From the NCBI GenBank assembly GCA_038049695.1, contig CP142455.1:28247501-28311500 (forward strand): a stretch of 64,000 bases of DNA, given 5' to 3'. This DNA is from Cinnamomum chago (taxonomy: Eukaryota; Streptophyta; Magnoliopsida; Laurales; Lauraceae). This document shows, in pieces, positions 11,261 through 21,845 of this stretch (position 1 is its first letter; every line of letters starts with the position of its first letter). The notes beneath the pieces are model-generated. The model was given only the letters and a program-made list of their open reading frames with translations. It did no database searches and was not told the DNA's origin. The position numbers were made by a program, and so were the translations under genes.

Positions 11261-12540
11261 TACCCTTATAATGTGGTCCAAAAGCTAAATCAACTGAGAC
11301 AGTATCAAGAACAAGATATTCAAATGGAATTAATGCAAAAGTGGATAGAAAAACAGGTTCCAAAAGAAACACCTCAAGCATTTTCTTTTAAAAATATTGT
11401 CCTACTAGTCTATACATTTTATTCTATAAACAATGATTTTGAAGAACCCATTTTAAATCTACACCATTAATCTATCATCTCATGGCCCTATAACAAAATA
11501 ATAGTAATGCAAAACTCATTGCCAAAGTTACTTTGCCCTGAACCTCATAAAGCATTGGCTCCAATCAGGATGCCATAATAAAAGGCCTAACAACAAGGTC
11601 CTAAAGTACCTAAATAAAAACAAAGCACATGATTGCAGAGCATAATTTACAAAAATTTCTCAGCACCGACAATTTTCAAAGATTGAATTTTATGGGCTAT
11701 GGAGGTTTTGTGGGGTCCACCTCAACTCACACCAATTAAATCGGAAATGTTTCATTGTGTGTATAAGATTATGCTAATTAACCATGTTATCAATTATACA
11801 CTCAATCTTATGGTGGAACCATCTTCTACCGAAATAAAGTATGAGGATAAATCACTGGAGGGGGTGGCATTCATTTTTGATGGTTCAGATTATCAATAGG
11901 TATGGCCAATGGTAGAGTTGGACACGTGCCACATTCCAATAAGCAGAAGGGTGTGGCCTGTGGGAGAATTTGTTATGACATTGAACCCATCTCCTATAGG
12001 AATAAAATCTATTCGAGGCCTTATTATGTAGGAATTTGTTATGAGTGGTTTATTTTTTTTTTATAAGTGGTTTCTAATCGGATGGGCTCAATTTTAGTTG
12101 GATTAAAATTATTGAGGACCCACATCAAGGGACGCATTTATTTTCAATGGCTTATATTTTTATAAGTAGGCTCACTACAAAATCTTTCAATTAAAAACAT
12201 AACTTGGGTCCATTAGATAAAAGAGGGGGATTCTCCAAGGACTTGGTTCTACCTTCATATATATATTTTTATTCAAATGGCTTAAAAGTAATAAATTTGA
12301 TGGACCCAATTTTAGTTTGATTAAAATTTGTTTAGGGCCAATATTAAGAGGAGGCATTTATTTTTAATGACTCATGTTTTTATGAATAGGCCAACAGGGT
12401 AAAGTATTTAGATTCACAAAAATAACTTTGGTTCACTTCATTAGATAAGGGTGAACTCTAAGACTTGGGTCTCCAACTCCTCCAATTACTCAATTAGTAA
12501 GTCGATCCCGCGCGCCCATTCCTTTCAATTAGCAAGTCCC
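11261..12540. other. Non-coding interior of the CACTA element
   Basis: AT-rich. Contains a diverged duplicated segment (GGACCCACATCAAG.../GGGCCAATATTAAG... with GGCATTTATTTT.TAATG) near 12110-12180 and 12330-12400. No coding signal recognised. Confidence 0.45.
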
Positions 12541-12657
12541 GCGCCCTCAACCCAGTCTTTCCCGCCATCAAATTGCATTCTCTAATCGTAGAAAGAGAGC
12601 CCTCTCGGTCTCTGTCTCTCTCGCCAGTCCAAAACGCAGAAGGGGGAAAAACTCTCT

Positions 12658-12715
12658 CCGTCTTGGTCTCGATCTCGATCTCGGTCTCGATCTCGATCTC
12701 GGTCTCTGTCTCTCT
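12658..12715. repeat. GATCTC/GGTCTC hexanucleotide repeat
   Basis: About nine tandem CTCGATCTCGGT-type hexamers inside a CT-rich stretch (12,570-12,850). The composition resembles a plant 5' leader, perhaps captured with one of the gene fragments downstream. The open frame across it is low-complexity. Confidence 0.7.
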
Positions 12716-12899
12716 CTCCGATCTAAAGCTGCGGTGCTCGGGTATCCTCCCCAGCAGATCCGAACCCTCTCTCTATCTCGGTAACCCCCTCCCTGTATTA
12801 CTCTTTTTTTGTTTTTGTAGACCCCTCTCTATCTTAGTAACCCTCTCTCCCTTTCTCTTCGAGTTTGGATTCTCTCCAACAACAACACATAAGAATTGA

Positions 12900-14440
12900 G
12901 GATCTGCTTAAAAAATTGTAACATATTTATTGTTCTATTTGTGAGGGTTTCGGGTTTGTTTTTTAGAGGTTTTCTCACTTTGGGATTTACACTTGTTTGT
13001 GTTTTTCTCTTTAATGGGGTTTGATATGGAACTGGGAATTACGATTTGAGTTGCTGTAGTTCTTTTTTGTTTCATATTGTTGTCATGTGACTGTTTCTTG
13101 CTTATATGATTTGCATTCGTTGTTCAAGAATTGCATTCGTTGTTTAAGAACAATTGATCTTTCTGGTGCTGCAATTCACGAACTAGGGCTTAGTTTCAGT
13201 TATAATGTATAAGTTAGAATTGGCTAATTGTTTGATTCAAAGGTGAATATCTAACACTAAAATATTTTAATATCGCATTACAGAGATTGATATTGAATCT
13301 TGTAATACCTAGTGCCTTTGCGATTGGATTGTTACTAATGTGATGGTGTATAATATTTATATATTGAGAATCTATAATATTAATACTATCCAGTGGCTAT
13401 CTTAGTTGTTAAATATTAAATAGGACTGATCCATCCCTAGGGTTGCTTAGAAAATATCTAAAATATCAGTATGGCATTGTTCCTATGGGTGAAATTAAAT
13501 AGTGGCACTAGATTGCATTCTTATAGAAGTATGGATTTTGGTTGGTGAGTGGGCGCTGGTTTGGTATGAATTGTATGACAAGATCTTGAGTGCCCCGAAG
13601 GAAGAGCTTGAATAGAAGGCTGTTATGGTCCTTTATAAGAATGAAGTTATGAGGGAGACACCCATAACTGCACAAACTGCTTGTCTGTTAAACTTATGAG
13701 TGATATAATGTGACCTTTTAGATATAATGAGGGGAAGATTGCCCCTCTTTCCCTTCTAATACACATTTACCATTTAGCAAAAAACAAAGTTGTTGTAAAA
13801 GAATACAATAATTTACTATGTTCTTGATCTGTAGATCATTCATACAAGACTCTTGTTCTGAGTTGCCACCCCTAAATTCTTTCAAGCTATTCCAATTAAA
13901 ATTTTCTTCTTATTTTTGTAATGTTTTGTTTGCCAATTTTTAGGCCTGGCTTGTCATCTTAGCCTCTGTTTCTTTCTTTTCTTCTTCTCTTGTTTCATGG
14001 CCTTCTTTGATTCTCTCCTGTGGGCTTTCTACCTCTGTTCTCCCTTTCTTTTTCTTCTTTCTTGTTGTGGAGCTGTGCTGTGTGCTGGTTTTTGTCCTTC
14101 CATGTTGGAGCTGTGCAGTGCTGAGCAGTGATTCGTGTTGCTGTTTTGTGCTGTTTTGCTGCCATCTTGTGGTGTTGTGCAGTTCTTCCTGTGGTGCTGT
14201 GAGGCTCTCTGTTTTTGTGGGCTATTTTGTTCCTCTGCTGCAAAGTGGAGCTGTGCAGTGTGCTGCTTCTGCAGGCCTTTTGTTTTCTGTTGCTTGCTCC
14301 TCTAGTTGTTGTGCTGTGTGGTTTTGTATTACTTCTGTTTTCCTGCGCTGCTGTGGTTTTTTGTGCTGCTTCTGCTGTGCCTCGGTGAGCCCAGTTGAAG
14401 GGTTGGGTGCTGCAGTGCTTGTGTAGCTTCCTGTGATGTT
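12900..14440. other. Intron-like and T/G-rich low-complexity sequence
   Basis: 12,900-13,900 is AT-rich intron-like sequence. 13,920-14,430 is T/G-rich with recurring CTGTGCTG words. No domain is recognisable in either. Confidence 0.45.
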
Positions 14441-14446
14441 GTTTTG

Positions 14447-14625
14447 GTTCTTGTTGAGAGGTACCTAGAGCAGGGTCATGTATGCGATGCCAGAAAAGTT
14501 TATGATGATATCCATGATAAAGACATCACTGCTTTTAATTTGGCAATCCAAGCATGCATTAGACATGGTCATAGAGCAGAAGTTGTTGGTTTATTTTATG
14601 AAGTCCTTGTGATGGGGAGAAGTTC
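14447..14625 (+). pseudogene. Probable captured PPR-protein fragment
   Basis: The frame reads VERYLEQGHVCDARKVYDDI, then HDKDITAFNLAIQACIRHG and then RAEVVGLFYEVL. This follows the pattern of plant pentatricopeptide repeats: DARKVFDEM at the end of one helix pair, then ..D...N..I....RHG..EE...LF.EM. Only about one and a half repeats are present; no start-of-gene context, targeting peptide or E/DYW tail is visible. It sits inside the CACTA element, so it is interpreted as a transduplicated fragment. The assignment rests on a short stretch and is tentative. Confidence 0.55.
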
Positions 14626-15244
14626 TCTCTCTCTCTCTCATCTTTCTTCTTTTTAGCTCCTTATTTGCCCAAATCATCTATCAATAACTTGTTTGCATCC
14701 TGGGGTCCACCTGAATGTATGGTATACAAGGGAGGGTGAGAATGGCAAACAGGGAATCCGGTTCCGGGTGGATCAGGTAATTTCCGGGCTGTATCTTTGA
14801 TTATTTTGTAATTTGATGAATGTTTGGTTGTTTGTGTTTTCAATCAGAGTGCAGAAATTGGGATTTATATGGCCCACCCAATGGGGGGTGGGATCTATTG
14901 GTGGGAGAGCCCCTTGTTGGATGGTTTGCATTGTAACAGCCAATAGTTGGAAATATGTTGGGCTAACATGGTCTGCTATGTAATTGATAGCAACTTATTG
15001 ATTATTGTTAGGGATTTTGTTGATGTGCTGATTTTGTACCTATTATCCCCAACATGTAATTGACCGGTGAATTACATCATGGGCATCCATGGTGGGCCCA
15101 GTGAATGGACCTTCGGTAGCCTATGAGGGTCCCATAAATGGTGGGGGCCCAACACACCTCCATTTGGGGAGTTCACATAACTGCTAGAAGGTCTCACATT
15201 TAGTTTCAGTATTCCTAACACCTCTCTCTGTAATTATTTGTAAA

Positions 15245-16721
15245 GGTATTGTGACAAGGAGACCTTTGGTGCTGCAACTTCACAAGACGAATGAGGGACA
15301 GCCAGAGTATGGTGAGTTCCTTCATGCTCCGAAGAATAGGTTTAATGATTTCAGTATGTAGAGTTCCTAAGTGAATCAGTGGAATGTTTCATCTTTCTTG
15401 ATTTACTGTCTCATGGTTTTAGTTAATGTTTTGAGTATAAAATCTGATGGTAGCATTGGCCTTAATTGTGTATGCCTTTTGACTTTGACCTCTGTCTTTG
15501 TTGTTGACTTGGTGGTATTATGTTGTAATGGATTTGCTTTTGAGTTGTTGGGGAAATATTACTGTTAATCTGTCTCAAGTTCATTAAATTTTTATTTTCT
15601 TTTGATGTGATTCTTTCTTTGGCTTATTTTGCTAATCATGCTGCGTATTTTTGGAGGCTAATCATTGTATGGCTAATTGAACTGAATTAATTTTCCATTT
15701 TCAGAAATTGTTGCTGGATGTACATGTTTAAGAGTTTAAGAGTTCAGGATGTAATTTCAATATATTGTTGACTTTGCCTCAGCCTATTTGCAATGGGTCA
15801 GTAGACTCAGTACTCAGCACTGGAAAAATGGCTATCCAGCTGAGGTCATATGACAATAACGAGGTGAAGAAACCCACTCTCAGGAAACACCAACAATTGT
15901 TGTTAAACATAGCCGTTCATAGATTTTCTCAAGTTGGAATCCATTTTGCCAGTCTAATGCTGCATGAGACTGCTTATTTTCTCAAGATTATAACTAGAGC
16001 AGGTTTTAAAGAGTTAAGTGACTCTGCCTTTTAATTACTTGTGATCCAGACCCTCTCTTGGGCCCTTTCGTATATGTGTGCACGAAATTTTTGCGCATCT
16101 GTCCCTCACCATATTGCAGTGAGGGACAGCATAGTGAGGCCGATTTGATGATCCACCCAAACCATCCACACACATGGGACCCCCTGTATTTTTTGACTGA
16201 AGAATTATCTAATCCTGAGCCATCAGTAATTGTTAATAAGTACTTACGCAACCAGTGAAAGGAACTTTATCTTGGTTCTATTTGTGTGCATGTTGTACCT
16301 TGGCATTCTATTTGTGTGCATGTTGTACCTTGGCATTCTTTTTTCTTGATGCTAATTACCGTCAAAAAGAAAAAAAAATCTTTCTGCTCGCTGTTTAAAC
16401 TTTAAATGAACTTATGGAGTTAGTATAAAAGCCAATTTTCTATGCATTCTTTTTATTTGTACATGTTCGAGCTTCCTCGCATTCTGTTGTCTGGTTGCTA
16501 ATTACTTTTTCTGTTTGCCTTCTTAGACCTAAATTTTTTCTTTCAAATATGTCCAAGAAATGATTTACCCTTTGTTTATCTTTCTTATTCACATTATAGC
16601 GTACCTTGTGATCGTGCAGCTTCTGTGCGCAAGGAGATTCAAGATGAAACTGACTGCAAAACCGGAAGGTCAAAACACATCTCCAACATTCCTATTCACC
16701 TAAGCATATACTCTCCAAATG
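15245..16721 (+). pseudogene. Captured dynamin-related protein (DRP1-type) exons
   Basis: Two exons of a dynamin GTPase domain are present. Exon A (15245-15353) encodes [19 protein letters not shown], then [13 protein letters not shown], with an acceptor-like AAAG before it and the donor GTATGT after it. Exon B (16620-16721) encodes [20 protein letters not shown], then a [10 protein letters not shown] segment, with GTGCAG before it and donor GTTTGT after it. Joined, the phase is preserved and the order matches plant DRP1 proteins, just after the G1/P-loop exon and before the DLPG (G3) exon. Neither flanking exon is present, so only a small part of the domain was captured and no GTPase can be made. 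Introns were retained, so the capture was at DNA level. Confidence 0.85.
15354..16619. other. Sequence between the two captured DRP1 exons
   Basis: Occupies the intron position. It includes an 89-codon open frame at 15765-16034 with no recognisable domain, and a tandem 30-bp duplication at about 16276-16337 (unit TTCTATTTGTGTGCATG...). Confidence 0.5.
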
Positions 16722-16895
16722 GTTTGTGTCTAACATGTTTCTGTATCTTAATTGCTCCCTGTTTATTATTAAATGGAATGGCTAGTTGCAATTTGGAATT
16801 GGAAAGAATGTTTATAATTTCTACTCTTTGTTTTTCCCGGTTCTATGGTAGCTTTTCTGTCTTCCACAAAATCAAATCTTATGGCCATATGCATT

Positions 16896-16897
<2 letters not shown>

Positions 16898-16959
<62 letters not shown>
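16898..16959. repeat. (CT)n microsatellite
   Basis: About 31 uninterrupted CT dinucleotides. Long frames of alternating Ser/Leu or Arg/Glu across it are artefacts. Confidence 0.97.
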
Positions 16960-16961
<2 letters not shown>

Positions 16962-18181
16962 CATGTTAAAAGAGAAGTTCTGTTCAGCTGTTCCAAAAGT
17001 CAACTGTGACATTAACATAATGTTTGAACATATTATCAAATATTTTTTAAGTGGTTACCACTTTAAAAAAGTCTCCATTAGTTGTCATGTGCTTGTCCTA
17101 GGCACAGATTTATGCTAATTGCAAATAATTGGAATTTTGAAAAGGATGCGGAGACGAAATAATTTGGTAATTGAGGAAATAGTTTTCTTTTGTAATATTT
17201 GATATTACCTGGTCGCTTTGTTGTTACAAATGGATGAACTTGTTGAATATTCTCAACCCAAATGCACTTGATGAATTCGAATAATGTAATTCACTAATTC
17301 TTATCATTGATCGGTAATGATGTGAAGGCAATGCTCTTACTTCTATTATTTTTTTCCCTTTTCCATCTCCGGATTATTTTGTCGAGTTGTTGATCAATTC
17401 CATCACAAGCTATGAGTTATATATTTATTTATTTATTTATAAAGTACTATATAATCTCCATTTCTTGTCCTGCAACTTATTACAAATAAATATTCATCTA
17501 CATTATGTGGCATTCAGCTTTGAGTTTACATCTCCAGTTTCACCGTCAATAATGTTCAAGGCCTCTGTCTTGGACACCTGCAACCTCGCACCCAAGATCA
17601 TGCCTGAGGTCATTTTTAGTGTAATCTCTGTTCTTGCCATCAACTGTATAAGTCTTCCTAACTCCAAACAAGAAGCAATGAATGGATTTAAAGTGTAATC
17701 TCTGTTCTTGCCATCAACTTTATCAGCCATAGTTCCCTTTTATTAGTACTTTGAATATTACTTGAATGGTGGAATTATGACTCAAGAACAACATAGATTA
17801 AAAAACAAGAAGAAATGTTCCACTTTATTACTGTCACTCATCTTGTTTAGAAGACCACCTGTTCAATCCAAAAACACCATTGAGACTGCCAGACTATAAG
17901 AGAGACAAAGGACAATAGGCAAAAGAGGCAATGAGAAAACGCGGGGTGTATTGGGCTTGAGAGAAAGGAGCTCCTGGTATGAGAGAGCATATGTAGTTAT
18001 CTGCGTGCCCTTTGTAGTCATGGAGGGATCTCACATTTTGGATGAGAAAAGCCTGAAAACACACCAACCAACTAAGAATGTGTAAGAAAAAAAGAAAACC
18101 CATATTAAAGAAATTGTGTTCCTTTTCTCTCCTTCTGCAATACCAAGATGGAAAAGAGAAGGCATGAAAAGGCCAGACATT
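16960..18181. other. Non-coding interior of the CACTA element
   Basis: Contains a 25-bp direct repeat (GTAATCTCTGTTCTTGCCAT...) at about 17621 and 17695. No coding segment recognised apart from the start of the GH9 region at the right edge. Confidence 0.5.
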
Positions 18182-18795
18182 GGAAAGAAGGATCCTAGCC
18201 CCCACATGTTTGTTATCCCATCCAAAGGTATTGTCAGTCTCATCAGCTCTATGCATCTGGCCAATCGTTTGAATGTAATTCAGATAAGCTGGGTTTTTGG
18301 TAGCTTTGTGCAACCATGCAGCTCCCCACAAGAGCTCATCCTTCAATAGAAAACAAGAACAAGGGACAAAATATAGTGAAAACAAAGGACTCTACAAACA
18401 AGAAATCCATTGAAGACTTGTAAATGCAATCTGAAGGCAAACCTGGTAGCCATAATATGAGCAGTAAAAGGGGCAGACATAAGACTTTAACTCATTGCTG
18501 TAGGAGCCTCTGTACTTATTAGCAAATGCAAAAACCTGGAAGCCAACATAATCAGAAAGGCCCAATAAAATAAAATAGGCTCAAATGATGTGTCATTGGA
18601 TTAGCTTTGTCTTTTTTACCCTAATAGCAGTCTTGAGGAGAAGCTTGGAGTAGGAAGGGTCAGATCTTCTAAAGACCAATGAAGCAGCTGCAAGAGCAAC
18701 AACTGTTTCATCAACAACATCAGACCCTGGGTTGTTCTTATCTATCTTGAAGACACTTCTTAGAGTGTCCAAGTCTTCAGGTCTCTCCCATCAGG
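18182..18795 (-). pseudogene. Captured GH9 endo-beta-1,4-glucanase exons
   Basis: Three minus-strand exons lie in the correct order. About 18795-18621 encodes [16 protein letters not shown], then [21 protein letters not shown]. About 18537-18442 encodes [13 protein letters not shown], then [12 protein letters not shown]. About 18343-18182 encodes KDELLWGAAWLHKATKNP, then DNTFGWDNKHVGARILL. These match the central catalytic part of plant GH9 cellulases, which act on wall glucans. Short introns (about 85-100 bp) with GT donors remain, so this is a genomic fragment. Upstream and downstream exons, including the C-terminal catalytic Asp/Glu region, are missing. Within the motifs, QMHRADETDNTF has diverged from the usual LGADD. 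Not functional. Confidence 0.88.
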
Positions 18796-19866
18796 TTTGG
18801 TCCTTGTTAGCATCGCCCACGTGCAACACTAACTCAAAATCAACTATGTTATATCTGTTAAATCTTCAATGAGGAATCCTCCAAAGAAAAACATTATACC
18901 GACAGAATCAACTGCCCCTTAAATAATCCATTTAGAAGTTTTATTCCAGTAATGGAATTAAGATTTCTATGGAAAAATACCTATCAGAACATCAACATTT
19001 CTAGTACAAAGAAAGTGTAAAACAACCTACATTCCCAACCTTTAACCTAAAAAACTACATTGCCAACAATGTTCCCCTTCTTTTGCTAATAAAATCAAGT
19101 TCCCCTTAAATAACCCAGTAAGATTCTAGAAATTTGTGAATGAGAATTTCTAGTCCACAATGTCTTTATCAGAACATCAAAAATCCCAATGTAAAAATGT
19201 CTAAAGCAACCTACACTGCCTAACCTTTAGATAAAAAACCTACATTGCTAACAATCTTCCCTCTTCTTTCTCTCCTTTCATTTAGACTAGTAACTATTAG
19301 TGTCTCTCTGAATATAATTGATTGGCAACTGCCCAGTTTGAAATAAAATCATTCTGATCAAGTATCATAAGCATGTGTTTAATCCAACATTAAATCACAT
19401 GCGTTAATATATACCTGTAGGTCATGCCACAAATATACATTGCATTCCTGGAGGATTTCAAATGTTTAAATGGTTTCATAACATATATCAATCAGCTGAA
19501 AGTGGAAAGGAATTTACCCATCGTCTATACCATCCAAGTCCATATCCTCCATGATCTTCATCATTTGCTTCTCACATGCAGCACTAGTGTCAAGAAATTG
19601 TTTCTGATTATCTGAAATGCCTGTACATCTTTTTGCTGATGTCATTGTCCCTCACTCTCACAGATAGGACAACCGCTACATTAGAGGTAGGACCTTCAGA
19701 CCCCACACAGGTTGAGTAATTTGTTCGAGATGAGGTCGACGTCGACAATGCCGGTATGTTTAACAACCATTTTAAATTATGCATGTCCTTTTTTATGGTT
19801 TATGCAACAATATATAAATTTGTGTTGACGAAAGCTAATAAATTTAATTATATTTTGAGTGAACAG
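18796..19866. other. Non-coding interior with a diverged duplication
   Basis: Two related segments, around 18,985-19,075 and 19,150-19,255, share the order ATCAGAACATCAA, GTAAAA, CAACCTACA, CTAACCTTTA, ACTACATTGC. No coding signal recognised. Confidence 0.5.
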
Positions 19867-20180
19867 GGCCATGTGTGTCTAGGAAGAGAGGACGAGGGAA
19901 GACTAGGGGTATTGCACTCACAAAGAGGAGGCGTGATGGGGAAAAGCTAGCGGTAGACATTCCACCAAACTTGATGCGAGCTGTAGGAAACAATTTTCAA
20001 GCATTAATAACTAAGTGTGGCATTATTGTCAGACAGATGGCCCCACTCGGGTTTCCCAAATGGAAGACAATCCTAGATGACAAGAAGACGAAGATGTGGC
20101 AAGCTATACATCCTCCTCCAGCAATTCAAGGAGTCGGGCCAAATTCCAATGTGATGCATAACTACTCAAAAGCCGGATGA
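19867..20180 (+). pseudogene. TNP1/Transposase_24-like exon of the CACTA element
   Basis: A TTTTGAGTGAACAG acceptor precedes the frame. The exon reads RKRGRGKTRGIALTKRRRDG, then LAVDIPPNLMRAVGNNF, then CGIIVRQMAPLGFPKWK. This is the conserved basic N-terminal region (RG.TRG.A..K..., ..VG.N...L.T..G..VR...P....W) of plant Ptta/En/Spm TNP1-like proteins encoded by CACTA elements. The frame stops at 20178-20180, soon after a W...I segment, so only one exon or a truncated protein remains. Its orientation and position next to the right subterminal array fit CACTA organisation. Probably a remnant rather than an active gene. Confidence 0.7.
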
Positions 20181-20399
20181 TAATGATTTTTATATTTTAT
20201 TTATATTTTTTCTATGCTGATGTAAATTTTACTCTTGCTACTCAAGTACCTTAAAACTTAATGTTTTTAAATTTGAGGTTATTTTCTAATACTTGATGGT
20301 GATGAAGTTTTCATTTTCTTATATTATATAAGCATGTTCATGAAAATTTGAAAAGGAATCAATAAATTAATTTATTCTTCCTTTTAATTAATTTTAACC

Positions 20400-21059
20400 T
20401 TTTAGTCGCGGGAACAAGTCGTTGGTAGAACTATTATACTTAATACTTTTAGTGATGACTTCTTGTAGCTGAAAGTAAAACGTTTAGCTGCGATTGCTAG
20501 TCGCCGCTGAAATTACCACTGAAGGTGCTATACCTACTACTAGTAGTGGCGATGGTTACTGCGGCTAAAATTTAAACATTTAGCCGCGATAACAAGTTGC
20601 CACTAAAATTACTATACATACTACTTTTAGTGGCGACTTATAGTTGCCGCTAAAATTAAACTTTTAGCCGCGATAACAAGTTGTCACTAAAATTACTATA
20701 CACACTACTTTTAGTGGCGACTTATAGTTGCCGCTAAAATTAAACTTTTAGCCGCGACTTAAGATCGCCTCTAAAACCCTACTTTCATATGTTTGTAATA
20801 AATTTTTAGCGGCGATTTTATACTTTTAGTGACAATAATTTTTTAAATAAGCGGCGATAAATCTTGCGGCTAATTATTAGACTTTTAGCTACAACTTTGG
20901 AGTTGTGGGTAAAAGTCCAACTTTTAGCCGCGATGTTTTAAAATCGCGGCTAAAACAATTAGTGACAGCACTTATAGCAGCGACTCAGTGGCGATCAAAA
21001 TATTGTCGCTAAAACTTTTAGCCGCAACTTTAAGACATTTAGCCGCGAAAATTTTCGCA
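20400..21059. repeat. Right subterminal repeat array (TTTAGCCGCG / CGCGGCTAAA)
   Basis: Dense copies of TTTAGCCGCGA, TTTAGTGGCGACT and their complements in both orientations. A ~90-bp segment around 20575-20665 is duplicated almost exactly at 20665-20760. Confidence 0.88.
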
Positions 21060-21084
21060 GCTAAATGTCAAGTTTCTTGTAGTG
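21060..21084 (-). repeat. Right terminal inverted repeat of the CACTA element
   Basis: Perfect inverse of 10422-10446; followed by the TCA target duplication. Confidence 0.95.
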
Positions 21085-21103
21085 TCACTTATCTCAAATA
21101 AAG

Positions 21104-21845
21104 TGGCCCCACCTGGTAATTCCTAAAGGTGGGTCAAATGGTCACAATCACAAAAGGTGGGGCCCATATTATAATTCTTCAAAGTGGTGGGACCACATTA
21201 TAAATTCTATAGATGTGGGCCCCATGTTTCAATTTCTAAAGGTGGGCATCACGTTGTAATTTCCAAGGGTGGGTCACATAGTCACAATCACAAAAGGTGG
21301 CCCATATTATAAAATTATAATGGTGGGACCACATTATAAATCTCATGAATGTGGGCCTATCTTCTAATTTATAAATGTGAGAATAACGCTGTAATTTCTA
21401 AAGGTGGGTTCCATGTCCACAACAGAAAAGGTGACACCACTTTATAATTCTTAAAAGTGAGTCATATGGTCACAATCACAAAAGGTGGAGCTACATTATA
21501 AATGCTATGAATGTGGGCCTACATTGTGAATCCTATAAATATGACCCCATGTTCGAATTTTTAAAGGTGAGTACCACATTGTTATTTTTTAAAGGTGGGT
21601 CCCGTGTTCAAAATTAAAAAAAAAATAGCCCAACTTCATAATTCTTGACCCACATTGTAAATCATATGAATGCACCGCACTCATGTTCTAATTTTTAAAA
21701 GAGGGACACCACATTATAGTTTTTAAAGGTCAGCCCTATGTCAACAATCACAAAAACTATTGATCCACTTTGTAGAATTCATAAATATTGGTTATATGGT
21801 CGCCATCACAAATGGTAAACCCACATTGTAAATCCTATGACAGTC
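21104..21845. repeat. Degenerate tandem array with CACAATCACAAAAGGTGG units
   Basis: Words such as AAAGGTGGG, CACAATCACAAAAGGTGG, CCACATTATAAAT and GTGGGCCC recur in the same order about five or six times, with progressively diverging copies. Non-coding. Confidence 0.7.

Larger units (their letters stand above)
10422..21084. mobile_element. Complete CACTA (En/Spm) element carrying captured gene fragments
   Basis: Starts CACTACAAGAAACTTGACAT at 10422 and ends with its inverse at 21084. The terminal repeats are perfect over 25 bp and near-perfect over 30. A TCA target duplication flanks both ends (10419-10421 and 21085-21087). Both ends have subterminal arrays of TTTAGTGGC / TTTAGCCGCG words in both orientations. 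Inside are a TNP1-like exon near the right end, but no long TPase (TnpD) frame, so it is probably non-autonomous. It also holds exons of a DRP1-type dynamin-related protein, a GH9 endoglucanase with introns, and a probable PPR fragment. The rest of the 10.66 kb is non-coding or unrecognised. Confidence 0.93.

Noticed and set aside
14007..14426. 139-codon Cys-rich frame
   Set aside because: T/G-rich low-complexity DNA; no conserved cysteine spacing or signal peptide context.
16769..16996. Arg-Glu repeat protein
   Set aside because: Translation of the (CT)n microsatellite.
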